Positions 52,019 through 63,400 of a stretch of 64,000 nt of DNA are shown in pieces. A model generated the notes under the pieces. The model worked only from the letters and a program-made list of their open reading frames with translations. It was not told the origin of the DNA and did not search any database. Position 1 is the first letter of the stretch, and every line of letters begins with the position of its first letter. A program made the position numbers and the translations under genes. Origin of the DNA: an uncultured Maribacter sp. (lineage in GTDB: Bacteria; Bacteroidota; Bacteroidia; Flavobacteriales; Flavobacteriaceae); NCBI GenBank assembly GCA_947493885.1, contig CANLTE010000007.1, forward strand, positions 1 through 64,000, given 5' to 3'.

Positions 52019-54649
52019 TTAATTCCCTTTAGAATTGCTTCGTAATTCCATTAAAGCTTGGTTTTTGCCCACCAATTCTAATCTTAATGATTTAACTTCC
52101 TCTTGAAGCTCTAAAATATCTGTAGATAACTTTTCTTTCTTTGCTTGTTCTATTAGAATAACATCCTTATTCTCTTTTTTTGATTGAATCGCATATTCTT
52201 CATCGTAAAGCATCTTTAATTTTGTTGGTTTAGATTCAAAGCTAATTTCATCAGACTCCAATCCTTTTACAAACGCTCTGACCTTTATTTTTCCCGATTT
52301 AGTAGTTGCCCGAATTAGAGCCGTAGCAATTCCGAAAGAAGACTTTGCAGGATTTCCAAAATTTTGAACACCCCCGATAATTTCAGCTGGACCTTCTACC
52401 TCGAAGTACACATATTCCTCAGCAAGTACTTTTTTCGTATTATTTTTATCTACTATAGTAGCTCTAACAGAAATAAAGTCAGAACCGTTTGCAATTAAAT
52501 CCGTTTCTTCATTTGCAATAGACAATTTCAACTTTTCTGACCTTTCTGAATATATTTTGGTTTCTTTTAATACGACCTTTCCATTAATTAACCCCTCAGC
52601 ATGCATATATTTAATTGCTCCCTTTTCATCTCCTTTTCTATGTCTTATACTATCTAAGTGAAAAACATTTTTGAATATAAAAGGTGGGTGAGGTAATCCA
52701 GAAAATTTAGAATCTGTAGAAGGTTTTTGTCTTCCATAATCTTTCCCCATCCATGTTAATTTTACTTCATCACAGTTACTATAAATAACAACATTACTAG
52801 GCGACAGCTGAGTCAACTCATTAGTTATATATATCATGGGGCCTGTTTTAACACCATTTAACTTATAATCTGGTGCGTTTTGACTTTGGTACAGGTAATA
52901 TGTATAGCGTGGTAAGCGTAATACGTTTAAATGTCCTCCGTAAAATGGGTCTGGATGATACCCTCTTTGATGGTCAATTCCTGCCCACATAGCGCCACCT
53001 AGACGTACTCTACTGGTCTTAAATCTATTGGATAAATATTTTGCTTGTTTTAAAGACTGTTCTAGCATAGCTTTTTCTCCCCATTCCCTTTTGACCCTAA
53101 CTATGGAATTTTGAGAATACCAATCATCAACTTCGCCTCCATCTCCAAATTCTCTATTAAATGAATTTATGTTTTCGTCATTACCATGATAATAAACATC
53201 TAACCCTCCTTTTTTTGCTTCGTCATGGTCAGTAACTGTATACATTCCTGGAAAAGGGTATTCTGCATGAGCCGCCTTATGCATGTTATTCATTGCATAG
53301 TCTGGTTGTGAAGGTGTTTCGTTTAATGCAGTTTCCCACAACAAGATTGAAGGTCTGTTTCTATCTTTTCTAACTAAATTCCTTGTATCCTGATACAAGC
53401 GTTCTTCGAAAATTTTATCCTTAAAATTAAAAAAATGCCATCCTGGGTTAGCGGTTGTTGTCAACATTCCTAACTCATCGCAAGCATCATAAAAAGCATC
53501 GTCTTGGGGATAGTGCCCTACTCTTATTATATGACTACCACCTTCTCTAAGCAATTTAACATCGCTATAGTGAGCCGAGTTTGGCAAGGCATTACCAACA
53601 TAAGCATAATCTTGATGACGATTAACTCCAACCAATTTTTTTCCTACATACTTCTTATTTACGAAAAGCCCTTCGGGTCCTTTCATCTCGAACAACCGAA
53701 TCCCAAAACGCGTGCGCATTTGATCAACAATTTTTCCGTTTACAATAATGTCCGTTCTTAAGTAATGTAAATTAGGAGCATCTGGGTGCCATAATTGTAC
53801 ATTTTTTACCTCAAATTCTTTAACAAGTTGACGTGTTTTATTTGAACCTATTTTTACTACCTGAGTAACCGATGTAATGACCTCATAATTAGTAGTCTCT
53901 AATACGTGCTTAACCGTAATGTTTTGTTTTTGCTTGGAGTTATTTGCCACCTCTGTTCGGACACCTAAGGTTGCATTATTACCATCAATATTAAGCGTAC
54001 CAACAAAAACGCCTCCACCAGCTTCAGTTTTACTTAACTCTGTTAGGGTAACGTGAACGGTTCCTGTTTTTATTAAATAAGTGTCTCTATAAATCCCTCC
54101 CAAATAGCTGAAATCTAAACCAGATTGATGTTTTCCAGGTGGATATAATTTACTATCACTATTATCTGCCATAACGGCAACAACGTTTTTACCATTTTTA
54201 TTTAGTACGCTCGTAACATCGGCAGCAAAAGGCAAATAGCCTCCATAATGCTCTGTTACCAAATGGCCATTAACCCATACCTTAGCTTCTCCCATAACCG
54301 CTTCGAAATACAGGTATACTTTTTCTTCATCATTTTTTTTAAAATTAAAGACTTTTCTATACCATGCCTTTCCTTGATAGTTTCTTCCACCACTAGCATT
54401 TTCAGGTAAAGTTTCTAAACCGTGAGGCAAATTTGCCGCTTGCCAATTAGAATCATCAAAGGTAGACAGGGCTGCTCCTTTAACATCTCCTTTATAAAAA
54501 CGCCATCCTTGATTAAAATCAAATACAGAGCGATTACTATTTTCTACCTCAAAAAAACCTGCTGTCGAAAATTTTTGCTGTGCTACAGTCAAACAGGAAT
54601 AAAGTGCGAAAAGCAGAAAAATTATTTTTTTACTTACTTGTTTTAACAT
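52019..54649 (-). CDS. Exported glycoside hydrolase family 2 protein, beta-galactosidase-like
   Basis: About 876 residues from the ATG at 54649; a TTG at 54679 is also in frame but would place ten extra charged residues before the signal peptide (KKIIFLLFALYSCLTVAQ). Jelly-roll sugar-binding domain at about 30-210 (GKAWYRKVFNFKK, VWVNGHLVTEHYGGYLPF), immunoglobulin-like domain, then the TIM barrel with LVGVNRHQDYAYVGNALP and the acid/base region WETALNETP. The nucleophile is likely in FNREFGDGGEVDDW. A C-terminal domain of about 150 residues is followed by a Leu-rich coiled coil (about 835-870), unusual for GH2. It removes beta-linked sugars in the periplasm; the substrate is unknown. It is last in the DUF5703/GH2 run. 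Confidence 0.88.
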   Translation of the reverse strand: MLKQVSKKIIFLLFALYSCLTVAQQKFSTAGFFEVENSNRSVFDFNQGWRFYKGDVKGAALSTFDDSNWQAANLPHGLETLPENASGGRNYQGKAWYRKVFNFKKNDEEKVYLYFEAVMGEAKVWVNGHLVTEHYGGYLPFAADVTSVLNKNGKNVVAVMADNSDSKLYPPGKHQSGLDFSYLGGIYRDTYLIKTGTVHVTLTELSKTEAGGGVFVGTLNIDGNNATLGVRTEVANNSKQKQNITVKHVLETTNYEVITSVTQVVKIGSNKTRQLVKEFEVKNVQLWHPDAPNLHYLRTDIIVNGKIVDQMRTRFGIRLFEMKGPEGLFVNKKYVGKKLVGVNRHQDYAYVGNALPNSAHYSDVKLLREGGSHIIRVGHYPQDDAFYDACDELGMLTTTANPGWHFFNFKDKIFEERLYQDTRNLVRKDRNRPSILLWETALNETPSQPDYAMNNMHKAAHAEYPFPGMYTVTDHDEAKKGGLDVYYHGNDENINSFNREFGDGGEVDDWYSQNSIVRVKREWGEKAMLEQSLKQAKYLSNRFKTSRVRLGGAMWAGIDHQRGYHPDPFYGGHLNVLRLPRYTYYLYQSQNAPDYKLNGVKTGPMIYITNELTQLSPSNVVIYSNCDEVKLTWMGKDYGRQKPSTDSKFSGLPHPPFIFKNVFHLDSIRHRKGDEKGAIKYMHAEGLINGKVVLKETKIYSERSEKLKLSIANEETDLIANGSDFISVRATIVDKNNTKKVLAEEYVYFEVEGPAEIIGGVQNFGNPAKSSFGIATALIRATTKSGKIKVRAFVKGLESDEISFESKPTKLKMLYDEEYAIQSKKENKDVILIEQAKKEKLSTDILELQEEVKSLRLELVGKNQALMELRSNSKGN

Positions 54650-54681
54650 AAAATCATGTTTTTTTAATCTTTTTTCCAAAA

Positions 54682-57087
54682 TTAATTAATGATAACATCT
54701 TTCCTCCTTTCTTCAGGATAGACCTTAAGTTCTTTTAACTCACCATTTATTACTTTTCCTATAATGGTAGTTTGTTTAGGTGCAATCACTTTAAAATTGC
54801 AATCCCAATCTTTTGGCCATGTTGGAATAAGTACAATTTTATCATCAAGCGTTTGTATAAGCATTTCTTGTAACCCTACTGCGCCAGTGCCTCCCCAATT
54901 ATGGTCTGGCACCCAATCATTACCTGGTCCCCAAAAAGAAGGGAAACGAAATGGCCCATTAGCCAATGTTTTATAAGTTAAATCTGCGGCTTTATCAACA
55001 ACGCCCATACGTGCAAATGCAACATTAGCGTTGTTCCAACTATGCACTACTTTCCAAGCATCTGGCGTTTGCCAGGTATCCCAATGTTTATAGGTATTAA
55101 AAATATAATCCATTTCTTTATCTCCTTTTTCAATTTGATTAAAAGGAAACATAGGATAATTAATATATAATTCCGTTTTTTTCCACCATGAGTATGCAAC
55201 ACTACGCCCAGGGGGCATAACCGTATCTCCTTCAATTTCATCTAGATGAAATTCTGGTATGGTATTCTGGAATTTTTCAATCTTCTCTTTTCCTTCAAAA
55301 AAAGTATCTACCCATTTTTTAGGTAGTTGTAAAACACCTTCTGCAACTGCTTTAAGTCCCGCGACATCAGGAACCGGATTACTCACATAATAGTGAGACT
55401 CGCAAGCTCCTGCTGGAAAAATTATGAGCTTTCCGTCTGGGTCATATTCCGCCCAATTGGCATTATATTTTGCTTTATGTCGGTAATAGTTATCAAAGAA
55501 ATCTAATGTACCCTTTACAATGGGCAACCACTTTGAAATATCACGTCCAGAATAACGATGGTATTCCAAAATCATATATGAAAATTCTAGCATTGCAGTA
55601 TGATGGTGAATTGTACACCAGTTTGTAGACAAACCTGGCTCTATCCAGTTTGGGCGCTTTCTCATTTCATCGTAAACATCATCAAAACCATAATGCATGG
55701 GCATTGGCAACCCATAGACAGTACCCACTTCTTCAAACAACCACCCTTCAAATCCATAATTTTTAGATACTCTAAGTTTTCCAACCTCTAAGGTTCTCTC
55801 AAAAAAATCAAATTGAGATTCCATATGTTCAAAATCTCCCCATTTTAGCATGGGCCAATATACCCAGCGTTGATTTTGAAGGGTATAATTTCCTCCGCTC
55901 CAACAACGCCAATCTGGATGAAACGGAAACCTTTTGCTCACCAAACTTGGATCGAAGCTTAATAAACCACCATTAAACATGGTTGGGTTTTCGCCATAAG
56001 CATTAAGAGCTGTCATGTATCGAAATAGGTTGTAATTTCTTCCCATACTCCAAATATCGTCTGCTTCGTTTTTATCTGGATTCAATACTACATAACTCTT
56101 CCCCCAAAATGATTTCCACCATTTTAAATTTTTGCTCCAGGCTTCTTTTAATGAAACTTTTTCTTTTTTCACTGTTTCAATCTCATTTAACCATTTGTCA
56201 CTATTACCACAATGGCTATTATGAAAAACGAGTTCTATCTGATGTTTTTTTACTGGTGATTTTGATTTATATCGCCACCCCGTAAAATCGGTTAGTGTAT
56301 ACTTTCCCTGTACTTTTTCATCAAAAACCAGGTTGTCACCTCCCATCCAGCCTCCCCAGACTAAATCTTTTAGTGGGTCATAATATTTTCCATAGTGTTC
56401 TCCTAAGCCCGTCATTTCATAGGCTAGCTTACTTGTAAGTTTTTCTTCAGGATTTATGTGATAAAAGGAAAAACCATCATCTTCTTGTTTAAAATTATCT
56501 GGTTCTAAAACAACATCATTTGCCCAACCTCCTGTGTCCCACCAGCCCCAACGGTCTTTTATATTTTTATCCATATTCAATTTACGAGGCTCAGTACGCC
56601 ATGATTCAAACTGAGAATAATATGTAATGGCTTTAGAAGATTTACATTCAACATGAATTTCTGGTCTATGAACTTCAGACCATAATTTAAATTTCACATC
56701 ACCATGTACGGGATGCTTAGCTACTATTTCAACAGCACTTTCACTAAGTTTTAATTCTTGACGAAAGGTGGTTGCTCCTTTAAAAATATTAGGTTCTGTC
56801 CAAATTCTTACTCTACCTAGTTTAGGAAATCCATTGTATTCATCATGAACACCGCTTCGCTGCATATAGAACAACAGCTCATTCCCTTCTACCCATACAT
56901 TCATTCCAATATCGCCTCCTCCAACCGGCATTGAGCCAGCAACATTTTTACTCTGGCTATCCCATACTACGCTGTACATATCAGGATAATCTACTCCCTT
57001 TTGAGCATTAATACTTAATGTGACCGATATAAAAATTAGGTTTATTAACAGCTGACTTTTTAATATGTATTTTATTTGAATTTGCAT
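54682..57087 (-). CDS. Exported DUF5703 protein, putative glycoside hydrolase
   Basis: An 801-residue protein with a signal peptide (about 1-28). The N-terminal DUF5703 domain contains YSVVWDSQSKNVAGSMPVGGGDIGMNVWVEG near residues 39-68 and HDEYNGFPKLGRVRIW near 80-95. The middle part from about 340 looks like an alpha/alpha toroid (WSMGRNYNLFRYMTALNAYGENPTMFNGGL, HHHTAMLEFSYMILEYHRYSG) similar to GH95-type enzymes. The C-terminal end reads NWGGTGAVGLQEMLIQTLDD, as in GH95/GH65-like tails. Catalytic residues cannot be assigned safely. It sits between two GH2 genes (2 and 49 bp gaps), so it should act on the same glycan. Confidence 0.8.
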   Translation of the reverse strand: MQIQIKYILKSQLLINLIFISVTLSINAQKGVDYPDMYSVVWDSQSKNVAGSMPVGGGDIGMNVWVEGNELLFYMQRSGVHDEYNGFPKLGRVRIWTEPNIFKGATTFRQELKLSESAVEIVAKHPVHGDVKFKLWSEVHRPEIHVECKSSKAITYYSQFESWRTEPRKLNMDKNIKDRWGWWDTGGWANDVVLEPDNFKQEDDGFSFYHINPEEKLTSKLAYEMTGLGEHYGKYYDPLKDLVWGGWMGGDNLVFDEKVQGKYTLTDFTGWRYKSKSPVKKHQIELVFHNSHCGNSDKWLNEIETVKKEKVSLKEAWSKNLKWWKSFWGKSYVVLNPDKNEADDIWSMGRNYNLFRYMTALNAYGENPTMFNGGLLSFDPSLVSKRFPFHPDWRCWSGGNYTLQNQRWVYWPMLKWGDFEHMESQFDFFERTLEVGKLRVSKNYGFEGWLFEEVGTVYGLPMPMHYGFDDVYDEMRKRPNWIEPGLSTNWCTIHHHTAMLEFSYMILEYHRYSGRDISKWLPIVKGTLDFFDNYYRHKAKYNANWAEYDPDGKLIIFPAGACESHYYVSNPVPDVAGLKAVAEGVLQLPKKWVDTFFEGKEKIEKFQNTIPEFHLDEIEGDTVMPPGRSVAYSWWKKTELYINYPMFPFNQIEKGDKEMDYIFNTYKHWDTWQTPDAWKVVHSWNNANVAFARMGVVDKAADLTYKTLANGPFRFPSFWGPGNDWVPDHNWGGTGAVGLQEMLIQTLDDKIVLIPTWPKDWDCNFKVIAPKQTTIIGKVINGELKELKVYPEERRKDVIIN

Positions 57088-57136
57088 TTAATAGTATATG
57101 GTTATAAATTATTTTCCTTTTAGTTTTTATACTTAA

Positions 57137-60094
57137 TTACCCTTCACCTGGAAGTCCTTGCATGCTTTCTTTAACCTCGGAGTTTGATGTATCAAATAGT
57201 GACGTGATTTGCGATACTTTAATCTGGGTATCAGGATTAAATGTTTTTGAAGTCATATAATTAATCATCGATTGTCTAAATTGATTAGCCACTGGTCTGT
57301 TTTTTAAATCATTCTCAATATCTATAGTGCAAATTAAAAGTTTGCCTTTACCAACTTTGGCTTCAACTACTAATCCTAATTTTCTATTTAACTTCCATGA
57401 ATCTATAGGTTGAATGATAGGTTTGTAATTTATAGGCCAAGGGTGTTTTTCCTCAAATTGATCTAAAATCATGGGCTGACATTCCGTTAATAGTTCCCAC
57501 CAATTCCAATTGGCATGAGAGTCTGTCTTAAACTTATTAAATAATGCGTGATTTGGATTCATGGTAATACCATTAGCTGAAGATTGACCTCCTTTCTCAC
57601 CAAAACTTGTCCAATAAAACGTTGTGAAACAGCTTGGTAAGTTCCCTTTTAAAGTTCCTTTTTTAGGTAATAGCAATACTGTTTTCCCTTTTTTCAATAG
57701 CTTTAAAGTATTAGCATCCCAAGTATTAACAACCTGAATTGACTTTGGAAACTCGGTCACTTTACTATCTGCATACACCCAAAAATCCCAATCATTAGTT
57801 AATCCGTTAGATTTTGATACTAATTGTAAATTATATTTTGAAGGCGCTACATCTAATAAATCCATTTGAAATTCACCTATATTCTGCAAACCTTTATTTA
57901 ATAAAGCTTTTGACGGTATCTTTTTTGAAACGATAACATCTCCTGCTTCATTAGTAATTATCATTTCTAAATCTTCTAAGTCTAAATCTTTGTTTCCATA
58001 ATGACTGATTTCGAACATTGCAGAAAAACTATCTGAATTGGTAAAAACTCTATTGGGTAATCTAGCCAGCAACACAGATGTTCCACAGAATTTTTGCATT
58101 TCCTTAGCATCCACATAACTCTTTTCTTCATAAAAAGCATCTGTAAACCCAACAGGGGCTGTATTTTGTCCTGTAAAATCATTTAATGACAACCATTGAA
58201 ATCCTGCCATCTCACCAGATCGAAATGCAGCCTCAATCTCTTCTTTTGTTAATTGTACTTGCCATTTACCAGAATCGTGTATAAAATGTGGTAATTGGCT
58301 AACTAAACCTCGCTCTTTTAGCTGGTCTGCAGCTATCTCTAAATACGTTGGTCTTAAATAGCCAGTATATTTTTCTATTTCATTGAATACATCTGGATAA
58401 GCGCAAAATTGTGCTAACTCATGAGATATAATTGGATTATTAAATTTTGAATTATACAAGCTTACAGATTCATCCCAATCTATAGTTGTTTGTGGTTTTT
58501 TTGTGTAAAACAATGAATTTTCGGGTATTGGAGGCCAAAATGCCTGATAACGTGTACGCCCTCTGCCTCTTTCAAAAGAGTCATCTTTTATATGGCTTAC
58601 CACTTCAAAATCCATTTCATTTGGTACACCCTGATTTTTAGCAATACTCGCTTTTACAGTATACAGTCTTGTAGTATCTGTATTTTTCCATTGCTTTATT
58701 AAATCATCAGCTATTTCTGTATCAATCCCACTTTCATTTCCTAATCCCATCATTACAAACGACGGGTGGTTATTTAAATAAGACAACATTTCATCAGATT
58801 CTTCTTTAAAAAATTGATGTATTTCAGGGTCTTTAACCCAAGACCATTCGTGTACTTCTGGCGCCAAGTACACACCCAGTTCATCGGCAGCAATAAAAGC
58901 TTGTTTTGGCGGACACCAAGAATGATATCTCACAAAATTCAACCCAAAATCTTTATGTTTTTGCAACACACGTTTCCATTCGTTTACAGACATGGGCGCA
59001 TATCCTGTTTTAGGATATACTGCACAATCTACATTACCGCGTAAAAAAGTTTTAATACCATTAATATAAAAGTGCTTTCCATCGGTTTTAAATGCTCTCA
59101 TCCCAAATGTTACGGATGCAGTATCATGATAATTTTCACTTGAAGATTTAACTACTAAATCAACCTTTAGCTTGTACAAATTTGGATTAAATTCACTCCA
59201 TAGTTTCGTATCCGTCCCTAGAGCATAATTAAAGGTTAACCTCTGATTATTATCACCTGTTAAAACTCCTTTTACATTTTCTGCTGAAGGAATATGTTCA
59301 TTGCCATTATATCCATGAGCTCCAAGATTAAGGTTAAAAGCAGCCTTTAAGCCTGAAGTATTTTCTACATCAACTAAAACCTTGACAGTCTTTGTTTTTA
59401 TATCTGGAATGGTCTTTACATTGGCAATGGATACCTTGTCTTTGGCATTTATTTTAATAGCACCAACAATTCCGTTCCAAGTACCTTGAGTTTGATCTGA
59501 AACGCTGTGAGGCATATTACCTATTTTATATATTTCGCTATTATCAATCCTAATCGTTAATCTATGCTTACCCGATTGTAATGCATTTAAAACATATTGA
59601 TGTGGTACTGCCAAGGATTCATTAGAACCTAAAAGTTCCCCATCTAACCATACTGTAGATTTCCAATGACAACGTTCTAGAAAAAGAACTTTATTTTTAT
59701 TTTCAAAACCTGCTGGGATTTCTATTTCTTTAGAAAACCAAGCAGCTCCAATATAATGGTGCCTTGGCATTAAAAACTGTTTAAGTTTAAAATTGTCGTC
59801 TTCCTGAGCATATTTATCAAGTGACGGATGCCTTTTTGATAAGTCTAAAGGTGCCCACCATTTTGTTTCTGGCCCGGGCTTTTCACCATAACCTTGCTCT
59901 TGTAAACAACCTGGAAGATTTATTTTATCTTCAAAACCTATTTCATACCATTTCTCTGAAACCCCTTCATTTTTTGGATCTAATTTTACAGACCATTCTC
60001 CAGATAAATCAATTTCATTTACCTGTTGCGCTTCTATCTTAAAAATAAAAGTACATATCAAAAAAACTAACATTGTAAATTCTTTAAACCTCAT
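57137..60094 (-). CDS. Exported glycoside hydrolase family 2 protein, large form
   Basis: A 985-residue enzyme with a signal peptide ending near IFKIEAQ (residue 22). The sugar-binding domain covers about 30-215 (GEWSVKLDPKNEG, KSTVWLDGELLGSNESLAVPHQYVL). An immunoglobulin-like domain and a TIM barrel from about 330 follow, with KTFLRGNVDCAVYPKTGYAPM, an acid/base site in MMGLGNESGID and a likely nucleophile in ISHELAQFCAYPDVF. The C-terminal region (about 700-985) ends with a GKGKLLICTIDIENDLKNRP segment that recurs in the partial gene at the window edge. First gene of the three-gene run. Confidence 0.88.
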   Translation of the reverse strand: MRFKEFTMLVFLICTFIFKIEAQQVNEIDLSGEWSVKLDPKNEGVSEKWYEIGFEDKINLPGCLQEQGYGEKPGPETKWWAPLDLSKRHPSLDKYAQEDDNFKLKQFLMPRHHYIGAAWFSKEIEIPAGFENKNKVLFLERCHWKSTVWLDGELLGSNESLAVPHQYVLNALQSGKHRLTIRIDNSEIYKIGNMPHSVSDQTQGTWNGIVGAIKINAKDKVSIANVKTIPDIKTKTVKVLVDVENTSGLKAAFNLNLGAHGYNGNEHIPSAENVKGVLTGDNNQRLTFNYALGTDTKLWSEFNPNLYKLKVDLVVKSSSENYHDTASVTFGMRAFKTDGKHFYINGIKTFLRGNVDCAVYPKTGYAPMSVNEWKRVLQKHKDFGLNFVRYHSWCPPKQAFIAADELGVYLAPEVHEWSWVKDPEIHQFFKEESDEMLSYLNNHPSFVMMGLGNESGIDTEIADDLIKQWKNTDTTRLYTVKASIAKNQGVPNEMDFEVVSHIKDDSFERGRGRTRYQAFWPPIPENSLFYTKKPQTTIDWDESVSLYNSKFNNPIISHELAQFCAYPDVFNEIEKYTGYLRPTYLEIAADQLKERGLVSQLPHFIHDSGKWQVQLTKEEIEAAFRSGEMAGFQWLSLNDFTGQNTAPVGFTDAFYEEKSYVDAKEMQKFCGTSVLLARLPNRVFTNSDSFSAMFEISHYGNKDLDLEDLEMIITNEAGDVIVSKKIPSKALLNKGLQNIGEFQMDLLDVAPSKYNLQLVSKSNGLTNDWDFWVYADSKVTEFPKSIQVVNTWDANTLKLLKKGKTVLLLPKKGTLKGNLPSCFTTFYWTSFGEKGGQSSANGITMNPNHALFNKFKTDSHANWNWWELLTECQPMILDQFEEKHPWPINYKPIIQPIDSWKLNRKLGLVVEAKVGKGKLLICTIDIENDLKNRPVANQFRQSMINYMTSKTFNPDTQIKVSQITSLFDTSNSEVKESMQGLPGEG

Positions 60095-60453
60095 ACAGTA
60101 TTATTTTATTTATTGTTACATCTCTTAATCAACATAAATCAAAAAAGATTAGCCGATTGAACCGAAATACATATTTTTCTTTACCTTCTACGAACTTAAA
60201 TCCAATAACCATTAAGAGTTTTTATCTGGTCAGATTCCAAATATCTAACCGTTAACTAACCCTCTCCATTCCAATACAGAACTGTAGTTGTATGGTGTAG
60301 CTCCGACCTATTACAGAAAACTTCAGGGTTTTCACAAAGTTACTTTTGAACAATAATTACTCTTAGATAAAAAATGCTAGCATTGTAAAAATTGTATGTT
60401 TCAATCTCATTTTTATTACTATTTTTTTCAAAAAAATTGCCCTATTATTAGCT
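60095..60453. other. Intergenic region upstream of the glycoside hydrolase run
   Basis: 359 bp without a gene. It separates the DUF5107 gene from the GH2/DUF5703/GH2 run and must hold the promoter of that run if they are separate transcripts. A minus-strand TAACTTTG box lies at 60335-60342, 241 bp before the GH2 start, which would mean a long leader. No clear operator or hairpin was found. Confidence 0.4.
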
Positions 60454-63400
60454 TTAAGACAAACTAATTTCCGCTGTTATTTTGTTCTTAAATCTATGTG
60501 CTGCAACATGCATTGCATTTAAGTGTAGTACTTCATCAAACAGCTGTAAAGCTTTATTTTTATTACCAAGACCTAATTCTGTTAATCCTATTAAATACTT
60601 GTTTTCCCAACTGTTTCTTTGCTGTAAGTCTTCTTCAAACACTAATAACAAAGGAAGTGAAGTCGCGAAATAATCTATCTTAACCGTCTCTTTTAACTTA
60701 CTTTCAGCATAATCTCTTATACTAATTAATAAATCTGTAGCTTCCTTGTTTTCTCCTAACTCTTTAAGAGATAATGCTGAATAATAAGATAGTTCGGAAT
60801 AAGCATTCACAGCCATATCCACAAAATCACCTTGCTCGGTAGCACTTTGTTTAAAACATACTTCAGCTTCTTTAATTTTTCCTAGAGTTTTCAGTGCTCT
60901 TCCTTGCCAATATTTTAAATGTGCCTTTGCCTGTAACGGATGATATTTCTCTCCTAGGTTATCAGGTGTATTTTCTGCCATATTAAAATACTCAAGTGCC
61001 TTTTCCGCGTCGTTAGAAGCCAACGCATTTTGTCCTTTTTTCAAACAAGTATACGTATACTGGCGAATGACTTGACCTTCACCCCCTTCCCACGGATGGA
61101 ATTTTTTATTAATCATCACATCCATAGCCTTATCGTATTGCCCTGTAAAATTATAAAGCGCTGCTAGTTCTACACTAAAATCATCACGCTCTAAAATCGC
61201 TTCTAATTTAGTCTCTATAAAGGCTAAACGTTCTTTTGGACTATCATTCAGTTTTTTACGTAACTGATCGTATTCAAACAGAATTCGCATGTCATCTGGG
61301 GATAATGCTATAGCTTTTTCAAAGGCTTTACGTGCTTTTTCACCATCTTGTTCATTATTCCAATAGGCAATCCCTAAATTCCTATAGAGCGTACCATATT
61401 GCATATCCTTTTTTGCTGCAATTTCCCAAGAACCTATGGCTTCTTTATGACATTTTTTATCTAATAAATAATTCCCTAAACCGTAAGCCGCCAATGCTGG
61501 ATTAGCAGCATTATCAAGTACCCATTCTAATACAATTTGTTCATGGACTCTTGATGGAAAACAATAATCCGGGTTTAACCCACTTGCTTTGTCTAAAATG
61601 AGCTTTGATTTTTCGGTTTCATTATTTTTAGCATATAACCAAGCTAAAACAAACCAAGTAATTGTAGATTGCTTTAAAGGGTTAGGTACTGCCGAATCAG
61701 GGATTAAATTATCATGATGTAATTCAATTAATTCAATTGCAGCTTTATAGTTACCTGCGTCTGTATAATCAAAAGTAATATCAAGGATAGTTTGTGCATC
61801 GTTTCTGGAGCTTTCTAAAAATGTTTGATAATCTCCCGATATTCTAGCGAATTCAAATTTTGCCCATTGGTCTAAGGCATCCGTTTTTAACACTTCTTTT
61901 AAAGTGTTTTTAGCTTCTTCTTTTTTATCAATTTCATATAGCACAATCGCTTTTAAAATGTAAGCCTTATTATTTTGTCTGTTGGTATCCAAAGATGCTT
62001 CAATAAGCTCTAGAGCCAAAGATGTATTTCCTTTTTTGCTTTCAATATTCGCTAGCAAATAGTTGGCTGCGGAACGCCATGTATAGTTCCAGGTTGCTTT
62101 ATACAACTTTGAATGTGCCTGTTCTAATTTATTTAGAAATAGATAGGTTAATCCTGCAAAATAATGTGCTTCTCCAGTTTGTGGATTTGGATGATAAGAC
62201 GTTAAGGTTGTTATGGCAGAATTGAAATTCTCCAAAGCCTCTTCAAAACGTCCTTGTTTTAATTTAGATTTCCCTAGTTCGATAGCTGCATTAGAATCGT
62301 TAGAATTTCGCACTAAAGCTGTTTTCCAGTAAGTTTCTGGGTATCTAGTTGGATGACGATATAATTCTAGGTGTTCACCTATAAGGTTTAACTCTGAATT
62401 TGTTTCTACTTGTTGTGCTTCAAAAGGTTCTTTGGCTGTTATTCTGTTTCTTGTTTTTGAAGTCTCTTTTTGATGGTATGCTAATAATTCATTGCCTAGC
62501 CTATCTACTACTGTTAATGAAATATCATTTTCTTCTCCTGAATGTATAGACTTTGAAATATCTTTCCAAGGTTGATTTGGAGAAATTGATACATTTTTAA
62601 TTTCAGTTTGTCTATCTCCAACTCTTAAAATAATATCAACATTTTCAATTTCTTTTGTGGATGCTACCCCCAAATCCAATTTGTTGTCCTGCTGCACTTT
62701 AAGCCTAATTGCTAAATCGTTATTCGCATTTTGAACTGGTCCTAAATTTTTATAACCCCACCAAAATTGAGAAAATGTTTTGGTTTCATACGGCGCCAAA
62801 TAGCTGAAATCTGGTTGATTATCTGTATAAACTCCAGCCATCAGTTCAAAATACGGGCCTCCTTTATCGGTAAGTTCTCTGTCCCATGCTCTTCCGAACT
62901 CAGAGTTACCCCATGTCCATTGTTTTTTACCTGGTGCGATATGCCTATTAGCCACATGTATAAAACCTCCATTAGTTTTGTGGTCGTAACCTCCAAAGAA
63001 ATCATAATTGGTTTCACAAACCATATAACTTGTGGGCACAGGAATATTTGAATAACGCCTTAGATCGTTAGCTCCTTTTCGTTCATGGTATGGAATACCG
63101 TAATAATCGTTTTCTGCAAATGGAAAACTACTTTGAGCCCTTACAGCATGGTCTGCCACATAATGCACATCTGTTGGAAAAAAACTTTCGTATTTATCAT
63201 GTACTTCTACTGCTACATTTGCCCACCATAAAAAGGTTTGCATAAAGGATGTTCTATTGAACAAACGTGCACGTAATTCTATGAGAGAACTATCTGGACG
63301 TAATCGTAATCCGTGCATTCCTTTTAAACGATTCAATGGGTCATATTCAGACATCCAAACCGTTTTAGCACCATCGCTTTCATGTTCAATATGCACATCG

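Noticed and set aside
60341-60348. TACTTTTG promoter-like box on the plus strand
   Set aside because: No plus-strand gene follows; the next genes on both sides are on the minus strand.
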